From Bacillota bacterium (GTDB lineage: Bacteria; Bacillota; Clostridia; Christensenellales; UMGS416), in contig JAEYPH010000031.1 of the NCBI GenBank assembly GCA_023410875.1, positions 1 to 64,000 of the forward strand: a stretch of DNA of 64,000 nt. Direction: 5' to 3'. Positions 34,028-41,885 of the stretch are shown piece after piece (the first letter of the stretch is position 1; every line of letters begins with the position of its first letter). The translations under genes and the position numbers were made by a program. Below the pieces are notes generated by a model, which was not told the DNA's origin, ran no database searches, and saw only the letters and a program-made list of their open reading frames with translations.

Positions 34028-34975
34028 TCAGCCCTTCTTCTTTGCCCGGCCCGCCAGCCGCACGATCAGGATGATGATGAACACGAGGATCGCCACGGCC
34101 AGCAGAGGCATGAGCATGTTGCTGACCACGATGAACACCCACGAGATGGCGTTGAGCGTGAAGTTGAGCCCGTTGGAAAAGCCCTTGCGGATGCTGCCCC
34201 ACGTGTATTCCAGCCCGAGGAAGCGCACGACGCCTTCATCCTGCTGCACCACCGGCGCCTTGGGGGGCTCCTGTACGCTGATCGTCACTGTGGAATAGCC
34301 CACCTGGTTGTCCATCAGGCGCAGCTGGCCCTTGAGCTGCTCGATCTCCTGCTGCACGCCGTTGAGTTCCTTGCGCACCTTGAGGATGTCGTCCACCTTC
34401 ACCGCCTGCTTCATCACGGCCAGCAGCTGGGTCTCCTGGGCCTGGGCGTTGCTCAGCCGGGCCTGCACGTCCACATATTGATCGGTCACATCCTGGGACG
34501 CCATATCCGACTTCAGCGCCTTGTAACCCGCGCGCAGCTGCTCGGTAAATTCTCTCAACTTCTCCGGAGGTATGCGCACGGTGATAAAGCCGTTCTGCAG
34601 GCCATCGCCGAAGCTTGAGAAGCTGGATTGGCTCACATAGCCGCCCAAGGCGATGGCGCGGGAGGTGATGTCGTCGATGGCGCGGGCGGCGTCGGGGGCC
34701 TCCAGCCCCATCTGCACCGTGTAGATGATCTTCTTGCCGCTCTGAGCCGCGTTGCCTGGGTCCAATATGGGCATCTCGGAGCCGTCCTGCCCGGACTTGC
34801 CCTCCTCGGTGACCGGCGGCTCGGCCGCGAGGTCGGAATCAGGCGCGACCGCGGCCATGGTGGCCGCCGGCGCTGCGCTGGCCGCCGGGGCCTGGGGGGC
34901 GGCGGCCTGGCAGCCGGCCAGCAGCAGGGTGATGCACAGCAATGCCGTCACGAACACGGTCCAGCGCTTTTTCAT
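34028..34975 (-). CDS. DUF4349 lipoprotein with C-terminal membrane helix
   Basis: The start is ATG 34975, eight bases after GGGAGG; ATG 34981 is too close to that site. The N-terminal signal has lipobox LLLAGC. An Ala/Pro linker leads to the DUF4349 domain (about 80-250: IIYTVQMGLEAPDAARAID, GFITVRIPPEKLREF, QYVDVQARLSNAQAQETQL), which includes a coiled-coil segment (VRKELNGVQQEIEQLKGQL). A C-terminal membrane helix and a KKKG tail complete it. The family is uncharacterised and is probably an envelope protein. Confidence 0.88.
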   Translation of the reverse strand: MKKRWTVFVTALLCITLLLAGCQAAAPQAPAASAAPAATMAAVAPDSDLAAEPPVTEEGKSGQDGSEMPILDPGNAAQSGKKIIYTVQMGLEAPDAARAIDDITSRAIALGGYVSQSSFSSFGDGLQNGFITVRIPPEKLREFTEQLRAGYKALKSDMASQDVTDQYVDVQARLSNAQAQETQLLAVMKQAVKVDDILKVRKELNGVQQEIEQLKGQLRLMDNQVGYSTVTISVQEPPKAPVVQQDEGVVRFLGLEYTWGSIRKGFSNGLNFTLNAISWVFIVVSNMLMPLLAVAILVFIIILIVRLAGRAKKKG

Positions 34976-35116
34976 ATCCATATCCTCCCAAATTTGCTGC
35001 TTTTATTTTGTATCATAAATATGCAAATGTCAATCACAATAGCGGTCGAATGCCGGTGTGCCGGCTGGGCGCGATCGTGCTACAATGAAGGTACTTCCGG
35101 CAAAGGAGAAAGTGCG

Positions 35117-35932
35117 ATGAAATGGGTGGATCTGGTTCCCTCGGAATTTGAGAAGCTGGCCCGAGAGCAGCGCCTGTGCGTGGTGCCCATGGGCTCTCTG
35201 GAGCGCCACGGCGAGCACATCCCCTTCGGGTGCGACTTGGTCGTGGCGGAAACCGTGGCGCAGCGCGCAGCGGAGTTGGAGCCCTGCGTCGTGTTCCCCG
35301 GCTATTTCCTGGGCCAGGTGCACGAGGCCGCGTGCTTCACCGGCACGGTGAACCTGCCCCAGGCGCTGGCGGTGGAGGTGCTCTCAAAGGTGTTGGACGG
35401 CATCGCCGCCAACGGGTTTGAGAAGATCGTGATCCTCAACGGCCACGGCGGCAACAACGCCTTTCTGGATTACTTCGCCATGAGCCAGCTGGACCAGCCC
35501 AGGGATTATGTGCTCTACACGATGTTTGCCGGCGCGGCCATGACGCCCGAGGAGCAGCGGGAGATGGACGCCATTTGGCAGACCCAGCCCCTGGGCCACG
35601 CCTGCGAAGCGGAAACCAGCCTGTACATGGCCTGCCGACCGGGCCTTGTGCGCCTGGATTTGGCGGGCGAGCAGACCGCAGAACCACTGGGCCGCTTCGG
35701 CCACCTGCGCCCCCAGGGCATCCACAACGCCCACTGGTGGTATGCCGACTTCCCGCAGAACGTCGTGGGCCAGCCCTGGGCGGCCACACAGGAGAAGGGC
35801 GAACACGCGCTGGACCTCATGGTGCGCGCCACTGCCCGGGCGCTGCGCGTCATCAAGGACGATCAGACCGCCCCGGCGCTGCAGCGGGAATTCCTGCACA
35901 GAGTGCACAGCAAAGGGAAGGGCCAGGCATAG
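35117..35932 (+). CDS. creatininase-family amidohydrolase
   Basis: This 271-residue protein starts at ATG 35117 after AAAGGAG. The family metal and active-site words are present: PMGSLERHGEHIPFGCDLVVAE (Glu/His/Asp), FLGQVHEA, ILNGHGGNN, and HACEAETS with a Glu. Members open cyclic amides such as creatinine or deformylate formamidopyrimidines in riboflavin/F420 biosynthesis; the substrate here is unknown. A TGCTACAAT extended -10 lies at 35078-35086. It is divergent from the DUF4349 gene and convergent with the anion transporter. Confidence 0.88.
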   Translation: MKWVDLVPSEFEKLAREQRLCVVPMGSLERHGEHIPFGCDLVVAETVAQRAAELEPCVVFPGYFLGQVHEAACFTGTVNLPQALAVEVLSKVLDGIAANGFEKIVILNGHGGNNAFLDYFAMSQLDQPRDYVLYTMFAGAAMTPEEQREMDAIWQTQPLGHACEAETSLYMACRPGLVRLDLAGEQTAEPLGRFGHLRPQGIHNAHWWYADFPQNVVGQPWAATQEKGEHALDLMVRATARALRVIKDDQTAPALQREFLHRVHSKGKGQA

Positions 35933-35945
35933 GCAGGCCGGGCCC

Positions 35946-37088
35946 TCACGCCGCCAGAATCACGAAGAACACGACCCCCAACAGCAGCAGGCAGCCAAAA
36001 TTGTACAGACTGAATGCGCCCAGGAACGCCCGCCTTTTGTCCGGGTATTCGCTGGCGAACAGGCGATAGGTGATCACGCTGGCCAGCGAGGCGATGGGGG
36101 TGCCCAGGCCGCCGATGTTCACGCCGTGGAACAGCGCCAGGCTGCTGCTGGCAAAGGGCGCCAGCAGGATCGTCGCGGGCACATTGCTGATGAGCTGGCT
36201 GGTGAGCAGCGCGGTTCCATAGGTGGCGGCGGGCGTGCCGGTCAGGGCGGCCAGCCAGCCTTTGAGCGCCGGCCAGTGGGTCACGTTGCCGATGGCGATG
36301 AAGATGCACACAAAGGTCAGCAGCAGCTTGTAATCCGCCCGCAGCAGGATGCGGGGGTTCATGACCGCCGTGGCCGCCGCCACCACGAAGAAGGTGGGCA
36401 GCCACGGCAGCGCGCCCACGACCGACAGCACCGCCGACGCGCCCAGCGCGCCAAAGGCCGGCAGACGCCAGCCGCGGCGCATGCTCCCTTCCACGACGAC
36501 AACGTGAATCTGCTTGGGGCGCACGAAAAAGCCCATGGCCAGCACGAGCGCCAGCCCCGCCCCGCCCAGCGGCAGCGCTTGCCCCAAAAAGCTGCCCAAT
36601 GTCATGCCGTAGTGGGAATAGAGGAACAGGTTTTGCGGGTTGCCGATGGGTGTAAGGCTGCTGCCAAGGTTGGCCGCCACGGTCACGAACACCGCCGGCA
36701 GCGTCATGTCATAGCTGCTCTTGCGGCTGATGACGATCATAATCGGGATCATCGTCAACAGCGCCACGTCGTTGGTCACGAACATCGCGAACACAAAGGT
36801 GATCAGGCACAGCGCCTGCGTCAGCAGCCGCTCGTTGCCGCACCGGCGCAGGATGCCCACGGCGATGGCCTGCAGCAGCGCGTATTCCTCAAAGGCCTTC
36901 ACGATGACCATCAACTCGAACAGGCACAGGATGACCTTGAAGTCGATATACTCCGCCCTGGGAAGGCCGAAGAGGGAAGTGACCCCCGCGGCCAGCAGCG
37001 CGATGGTCAGGAACAGGTCCTTGCGGGCGGTCGTGAGAAGCTTCTGGAGCAGCTTTAGGGTTTGTCGGCGGATGGTGGTGTTGGGCAT
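35946..37088 (-). CDS. SLC13/ArsB-like anion transporter
   Basis: This 380-residue integral membrane protein has about ten helices and family words LITFVFAMFVTNDVALL and SSLTPIGNPQNLFLY in the first half, and LLTSQLISNVPATILLAPF and VNIGGLGTPIASLASVI in the second. These are the two pseudo-symmetric substrate/Na-binding hairpins (TNDVA...GNPQN; SNVPA...GTPIA). It probably imports or exports a carboxylate, arsenite-like or other anion. The start codon lacks a close ribosome site, so the true start could be a few codons off. Confidence 0.87.
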   Translation of the reverse strand: MPNTTIRRQTLKLLQKLLTTARKDLFLTIALLAAGVTSLFGLPRAEYIDFKVILCLFELMVIVKAFEEYALLQAIAVGILRRCGNERLLTQALCLITFVFAMFVTNDVALLTMIPIMIVISRKSSYDMTLPAVFVTVAANLGSSLTPIGNPQNLFLYSHYGMTLGSFLGQALPLGGAGLALVLAMGFFVRPKQIHVVVVEGSMRRGWRLPAFGALGASAVLSVVGALPWLPTFFVVAAATAVMNPRILLRADYKLLLTFVCIFIAIGNVTHWPALKGWLAALTGTPAATYGTALLTSQLISNVPATILLAPFASSSLALFHGVNIGGLGTPIASLASVITYRLFASEYPDKRRAFLGAFSLYNFGCLLLLGVVFFVILAA

Positions 37089-37120
37089 GGTTGGTTATTT
37101 GGTTACTCCCCGGTTAGAAA

Positions 37121-37182
37121 GGATTTCGCGCCTCTGAGGCGCGACCAAAGGGCTTTCCGATCGCCCTTTGGAAACCTTCGGA
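37121..37182 (-). repeat. R1 intergenic repeat, copy e (minimal form)
   Basis: Only the two ends are present: CCGAAGGTTTCCAAAGGGCG with the CCAAAGG...CCTTTGG hairpin is joined directly to GTCGCGCC-TCAGA-GGCGCGAAATCC. It shows that the variable interior of the other copies is dispensable. Confidence 0.65.
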
Positions 37183-37243
37183 CCCATCTTTATGTGTTAT
37201 ATAGCTGACGTCATGGGTCCATCCTGACGCTGCGATCGCCATC

Positions 37244-37412
37244 TGTGTAGGGCAAGGGCTTGCCCTTGCCGCTTTGCCGCATTGGAACGATGCGGCAATC
37301 TGATCATTATTCTCCTCGTCCCGTTGAGGGGAGAGGCTGGCCGCGCCTTCCAGGTGCTGCTCGCCCATGCGACCTGGGGGTCTGGGGAGAGGGTGCCATG
37401 CGGCCTACAGGC
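37244..37412 (+). repeat. R4 intergenic repeat, copy b
   Basis: It contains GTAGGGC, the inner hairpin AAGGGCTTGCCCTT, GCCGCT, hairpin TGCCGCAT-TGGAACG-ATGCGGCA, then CCTCGTCCCGTTGAGGGGAGAGG-like sequence. It lies downstream of an R1 copy, as at 20764-21178. No gene is present between 37089 and 37425. Confidence 0.6.
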
Positions 37413-37425
37413 CGCATCCCATCTT

Positions 37426-38406
37426 CTACCTCACCGCATCCGCTGCAATCGCCAGCGCCGCGTAATCCCCGATCTGCTCGCCCAGCGCCGCCGGCACGAT
37501 TTGGCAGGCGGCGCGGTTCAAGGGGATGGCCTCGGCCTCTATGACCCTCGCAGCCTCGGGCCATAGCAGGTGCCCGGCCCGGGCGAAGATGCTGCCGATG
37601 ACGATGCGCTCGGGGTTGAAGGCGTCCATGAGCAGGCTTAAGCCCTGGCCCAGCCAGCGGCCACACTCCTCATAGACGGCCAGCGCCAGCGGGTCGCCGG
37701 CGTCGGCAGCCAGGGCCACGGCGCGGGCGCTCAAGCCGTCCAAATCGGCCATGGTCGGGCAGAAGCCCACGGGCGCGCCCACCTGCAGGCGCTCCAGCGC
37801 CCGCAGCCGTGCCAGCTGCGCGATGCCGCCGCCGCTGCAGAAGCCCTCGAAGGAGCCGGCCTTGCCAAAGCCCACCGGCCCCATGGGCGCCAGCCGCAGG
37901 TGGCCGATCTCCCCGGCCATGCCGCAGGCGCCCTCGTACAGCGCGTTGTTGAGGATCAGCCCGGCGCCCATGCCGGTGCCAAAGGTCAAAAAGATCATGT
38001 GCCGCGCGCCGCGCCCGGCGCCGAAACGGTGCTCGGCCAGCGCGCAGGCGTTGGCGTCGTTCTGCAGCCGCGCCGGCAGGCCGAAGCGCTCGGAAAGCTG
38101 CGCGGCGATGGGCAGTTCGTCCCAGCCGGGCAGGTTGGGCGGCGAGAGCACCAGGCCCCTCGCACTGTCCAGCGGGCCGCCGCAGCTGATGCCGATGGCC
38201 TTGGGCGCATCGGGCGCTTCGCGCAGCAGCTCCTCTATGCTCTCCACGATGCGGCCAATGGCATACTGCGGGCCCCGGGCACTCTCGGTAGCGAAGGAGA
38301 TGCGTCGCCCCGGCGTCATGTGCTCGCTTTCCGGGTGCCAACTGCCCAGCAGCGCCGCGCACTTGGTGCCGCCGATGTCCACGCCGATCAGTTGCACCGC
38401 GCTCAT
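37426..38406 (-). CDS. ROK-family sugar kinase
   Basis: This 326-residue protein has the N-terminal ATP motif GVDIGGTKCAALLGS, a sugar/Asp region NDANACALAEHRFGAGRG (catalytic Asp in NDAN), and TFGTGMGAGLILNNALYEG. The normal ROK zinc motif CxCGxxGC is not present; the equivalent stretch reads VGFGKAGSFEGFCSG. Its ATG overlaps the alpha-mannosidase stop codon by four bases, so it probably phosphorylates the mannose (or another hexose) released by that enzyme. Confidence 0.88.
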   Translation of the reverse strand: MSAVQLIGVDIGGTKCAALLGSWHPESEHMTPGRRISFATESARGPQYAIGRIVESIEELLREAPDAPKAIGISCGGPLDSARGLVLSPPNLPGWDELPIAAQLSERFGLPARLQNDANACALAEHRFGAGRGARHMIFLTFGTGMGAGLILNNALYEGACGMAGEIGHLRLAPMGPVGFGKAGSFEGFCSGGGIAQLARLRALERLQVGAPVGFCPTMADLDGLSARAVALAADAGDPLALAVYEECGRWLGQGLSLLMDAFNPERIVIGSIFARAGHLLWPEAARVIEAEAIPLNRAACQIVPAALGEQIGDYAALAIAADAVR

Positions 38407-40853
38407 GGCAAGTCCCCTTCCAGCAGATTGGTCTCTTCCACCGCGCCGCCGTCGCGCACACGGAAGGTCTTGATCTCATAGGGCCCGAAGCTGGCCTGCC
38501 AGCGGGCGCCGGCGAAGGGCAGCTCTATGGTCGCAGTGGCCGCTTGCCCGGCGGTCTCCCGGCAGCGCAGCACAACGCCGTCGCCGTCCTCGGCCCCCTT
38601 CAGCGCGCAGGGCAGCACGTTGGCCGCGTCCACCCGCAAAAAGCCCCCCTCCTGGGGCAGGCTGCCGCGGTGGAAGGTCTCCGGCACGACCACGGGCTCC
38701 TGGTTCAGTTCCATGGCCAGCCGCGCCAGCGCCGGGCGGTCCGCTTCCCCGCGGAAGGCCAGCAGGCTGTAGCGGAAGGTCTGTATGCCCTGGTCCATAA
38801 AATCGCCCAGGCCGTCGCGCTGGCCGTAATGATCGGCAAACAGCGCGCTGCGGGCGATGGTCACGCGCAGGTCGTTGTCCAGCGCGTCATAGCTGTATTT
38901 GGCGGTGTTTGCGATGGCAAGACCCCTTTGGCCTTCGGCGCTCCCGCCATGGATGGCCACCCAGCTCTGGCCTGGGTATTCCCGGCCGTCGTTGGCCCGG
39001 CGCAGCACGCCGTAGGGGATCTCGTATTCGCAGGCACAGCCGTCGGCATCCAGCGGGAAGCTCAGCTTGAGCATGCGGTGGTGCTCCTGGAAGTTCAGCC
39101 ACACGCCCACGTCCACGCCGGGCTTGTGCCGCCACAGCGTGAAATCCTGGCGCAGCGTGGATGCTCCGAAGGTTGTGGTCAGCCGCAGCGTGGCCCGCAA
39201 AGGCCCGCTCTCCAGCAGTGCAACTCGCACGTTGCCGAAGCGCCCGGCCTCTTTGCGAAAGGAGAACACGCTGTGGGCCCAGGTGTCGCTGGCCTCATCG
39301 TCTATGAGCACGCCCACAGCGCCGGGGCCGCGAAGCACGTCGGTGCTTCGCCGACGGTCGATCAAGCGGATGCCATCGCCCTGCACCTCCAGCCGCAGCC
39401 AGTCGTTCTGCAGCCAGGTGTTGCCACACTCCAGCGAACCTGCCGGCGCTGCCGCGTCGTCTTCCTTGTGCAAAAAGGCCCGGAACACCCGATAGCCCAG
39501 CGCCGGTATCGTCGCGTGGAACAGTGTGTCCCAGTGGTCCTGCCCATTGGTGCGGGCGGCGCGCACGCTCTGGGTGGGCAGCGGGTTGCCGTGGGCATCT
39601 TCCACGCGGCGCACCTGGCGGCTCAGCTGCACGGCCGTGTCCACCGGGAAGCCCAGCGGGTTGAACACGACGACCGGCGCGCCGCCCTGGGCCATCTCCC
39701 AGACTTGCCAATCTACGTCCTTGGACGTAGGGAACTGCGCGCCGCAGGCGGTGTCGATGTGCCAGGAGATGCGCTGCGCCGCGGCGTTTAAGCTTTCGGC
39801 TCCCAGCCGCAGGGCCAGGCCGTAGGCCTCCCGGGCGTCGTCATAGGCCGGCTGTATGGAGCAGCCGCCCAGAATGTCGTGGAACTGGTGGAACAGCACG
39901 GCGTGCCACGCCCGGCGTAGGTCATCGGCTTTGTAGGGCAGCCCTACCGTGTGGTGGGCCAGCGTCATCAGGCTCTCGGCGGCCACAAGGCGCGCCTCGG
40001 CGCGGCGATTCAGGGCCTTCACCTCGCTCACGGCGCTGTAGCAGCCGCTGGCGTGGTGCTGCAGGTCGTCGGCCACCACGGGCAGCTCATATCCGCCGGC
40101 GCGCATCTCGGCAAAGAACTCGTCGGGGCCGCAGAAGGGCAGGGCATCGGGGCCGTGCACAGCCCGCAGCGCCTCGGCGTCGCGCAGCTGCACGATGGTC
40201 GGCCCGCCGCCGTGGTTGCCCACGCCGTAGAAGAGCATCTGCGGCTGGCCCTGCTCCGCGGCGATGGCCGCCACAGCCTGCGCCTTGCCGGGCAGGTCTT
40301 GTTCCGGGTTCAGGTTGTAAGCCGTGGGGATGCGATAGGTCAGCACCCGGCTGCCGTCGGGCCCCTGCCACCAGAAGGCCGTGGAGGGCAGATGCTTCTC
40401 CCGCTCATCCGGGCGCATCATCACGTAGTTCTCCATGCCGCTCAAGCGCAGCAACTGCGGCAGCATGGCGTTGTGGCCAAAGGAATCCACGTTGTAGCCG
40501 CTGCGGGCGATGCGGCCGAACTTCTCAAAGAAATAGCGCTGGGCGTACAGCGCGTGCCGGGCGAAGGCTTCGCCGCCGGGCAGGTTGCAGTCGGGCTGCA
40601 GCCACCAGCCGCCGGCCAGTTTCCAGCGGCCTTGGGCCACCCGCGCCTGAATCTCCCGGAACATTTCCGGCTCGTTCTCCTCCACCCACTGGTAGTAGCT
40701 GGCGCCGGCGCACGTGAAGGTGAATTCCGGGAATTCCTCCATGCGGTCCAGCGCCGAGCGGAAGGTCGCCTTGATCTCGGCGCAGCCCTCCTGCCAGCGC
40801 CACAGCCACACCGGGTCCAGGTGGGCGTTGCCGATCAGATGTAGCGTATGCAT
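38403..40853 (-). CDS. glycoside hydrolase family 38 alpha-mannosidase
   Basis: This 816-residue cytoplasmic enzyme has no signal peptide. GH38 features are the zinc-binding NAHLDPVWLWRWQEG (His11, Asp13), the nucleophile Asp123 in YNVDSFGHN, the helical HQFHDILGGCSIQPAYDDAREAY three-helix region with its His, and a C-terminal beta-sandwich domain. It is shorter than eukaryotic members but usual for bacterial ones. It cleaves alpha-mannosides imported from glycans. It is the first gene of a two-gene operon with an overlapping ROK kinase and has a consensus-like promoter. Confidence 0.93.
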   Translation of the reverse strand: MHTLHLIGNAHLDPVWLWRWQEGCAEIKATFRSALDRMEEFPEFTFTCAGASYYQWVEENEPEMFREIQARVAQGRWKLAGGWWLQPDCNLPGGEAFARHALYAQRYFFEKFGRIARSGYNVDSFGHNAMLPQLLRLSGMENYVMMRPDEREKHLPSTAFWWQGPDGSRVLTYRIPTAYNLNPEQDLPGKAQAVAAIAAEQGQPQMLFYGVGNHGGGPTIVQLRDAEALRAVHGPDALPFCGPDEFFAEMRAGGYELPVVADDLQHHASGCYSAVSEVKALNRRAEARLVAAESLMTLAHHTVGLPYKADDLRRAWHAVLFHQFHDILGGCSIQPAYDDAREAYGLALRLGAESLNAAAQRISWHIDTACGAQFPTSKDVDWQVWEMAQGGAPVVVFNPLGFPVDTAVQLSRQVRRVEDAHGNPLPTQSVRAARTNGQDHWDTLFHATIPALGYRVFRAFLHKEDDAAAPAGSLECGNTWLQNDWLRLEVQGDGIRLIDRRRSTDVLRGPGAVGVLIDDEASDTWAHSVFSFRKEAGRFGNVRVALLESGPLRATLRLTTTFGASTLRQDFTLWRHKPGVDVGVWLNFQEHHRMLKLSFPLDADGCACEYEIPYGVLRRANDGREYPGQSWVAIHGGSAEGQRGLAIANTAKYSYDALDNDLRVTIARSALFADHYGQRDGLGDFMDQGIQTFRYSLLAFRGEADRPALARLAMELNQEPVVVPETFHRGSLPQEGGFLRVDAANVLPCALKGAEDGDGVVLRCRETAGQAATATIELPFAGARWQASFGPYEIKTFRVRDGGAVEETNLLEGDLP

Positions 40854-40889
40854 GGGTGAAAATCCCCCTTCGCGGCGTAATCCATGGCA

Positions 40890-40918
40890 ATCATATACAC
40901 ATGGTATAAGGCTGTCAA
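40890..40918 (-). promoter_or_regulatory. sigma-A-type promoter of the alpha-mannosidase operon
   Basis: Minus strand TTGACA (40913-40918), a 17-base spacer, TATGAT (40890-40895), about 37 bases before the ATG. Confidence 0.7.
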
Positions 40919-41043
40919 TCGAAAGAAGTCCGCCATGTTCTTCGCGCGGCGCGTATTGTTGATAGCTCGAAATGATGGTAATATCCTTTTATGGCATTGG
41001 CGTTTTTCGGAAGGTCTTCCTACTTTGGCAAGGAGGTGCGGTC

Positions 41044-41829
41044 GTGAAGCGCATGGCAATCCTCGTGCTTGGCATTGCATTGCTGGTCCTGGGCGGTATT
41101 GGCGTGGCCCATGCGCCTGGCAGTGCGCCCAAAAACCAACCGGAGTCGGGCAAGGGAGCCGGCACATACGAGCCGATGGACGACTATTTCGACTATATAG
41201 AGGAGCACAAGGCAAAGAACGAGGATACACAGCCCCTGAACCCGCCGGTCTTCCGCGAGAGCGAGCTCCTATACGACAACGATGACTGCTTCCTGCTGGG
41301 TTGGGATGCAAACTACCTGGACAAGGTGAACGTGCGATTTGACCTGACTCCCAGAATTCTAACGGTTTTCCCCAACGACGCCATACGGGAAAGGGACGAC
41401 GGCACGGTATATTTTGTTTATGGCACAGATTCAGGAGCAAGACTTTATCTGATTTTCCGTAAGGACAACAAGTATATGACGCCCGCCGGTTACCCATTGT
41501 TGGTTAAAGATGTGTTGACCCATGATGCGTACAGGAGCTTGCTAACGGGCGATTCGATTACAGCGGTGGAAAAGATCGATCCCATCACGACTTATTATCG
41601 GCAGGTATATGAGAAGATGGATGTCGGCTTTATCAAGGGGTACATTAAGGACGGCGCAGGGCCTGCCTCCATTCATTTACTTGCGGATGGCATATTGAGG
41701 GTAACATATGGGATAGACGATCAGGACAATCTGGTGATATCTGATATTACATATGATCCGGACTATGAGCTAGCGGGCGTCTCTGGCATACAGGTGAATT
41801 ACCGGATAGATGAAATTGACCTGCCGTAA
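41044..41829 (+). CDS. exported protein of unknown function
   Basis: The start is GTG 41044, with AGGAGG seven bases upstream; upstream in-frame ATGs lack a ribosome site. The 261-residue product has an N-terminal hydrophobic signal or anchor (MAILVLGIALLVLGGIGVA), an acidic linker, and a beta-rich soluble part with no motif I recognise. A strong hairpin terminator follows 22 bases after the stop. It has lower GC and more AT-rich codons than most neighbours, especially in its second half. Confidence 0.65.
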   Translation: MKRMAILVLGIALLVLGGIGVAHAPGSAPKNQPESGKGAGTYEPMDDYFDYIEEHKAKNEDTQPLNPPVFRESELLYDNDDCFLLGWDANYLDKVNVRFDLTPRILTVFPNDAIRERDDGTVYFVYGTDSGARLYLIFRKDNKYMTPAGYPLLVKDVLTHDAYRSLLTGDSITAVEKIDPITTYYRQVYEKMDVGFIKGYIKDGAGPASIHLLADGILRVTYGIDDQDNLVISDITYDPDYELAGVSGIQVNYRIDEIDLP

Positions 41830-41851
41830 CTTTAGATTTTCGTTCCAGAAG

Positions 41852-41885
41852 AGAACCGGGCGGCGTGCCGCCCGGTTCTTATTTC
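41852..41885. terminator. bidirectional intrinsic terminator
   Basis: The perfect stem AGAACCGGGCGGC/GCCGCCCGGTTCT has a two-base loop. It lies between the convergent exported-protein gene and the histidine kinase gene, with short T-rich flanks on both strands. Confidence 0.8.

Noticed and set aside
35646..37058. 470-residue plus-strand frame over the anion transporter
   Set aside because: The minus strand encodes a clear multi-helix transporter; the shadow is His/Gln/Arg-rich with no motif.
40972..41043. N-terminal extension of the exported protein from the upstream ATG at 40972
   Set aside because: The extension lies before a strong AGGAGG site that serves the GTG at 41044, and would disrupt the signal peptide position.
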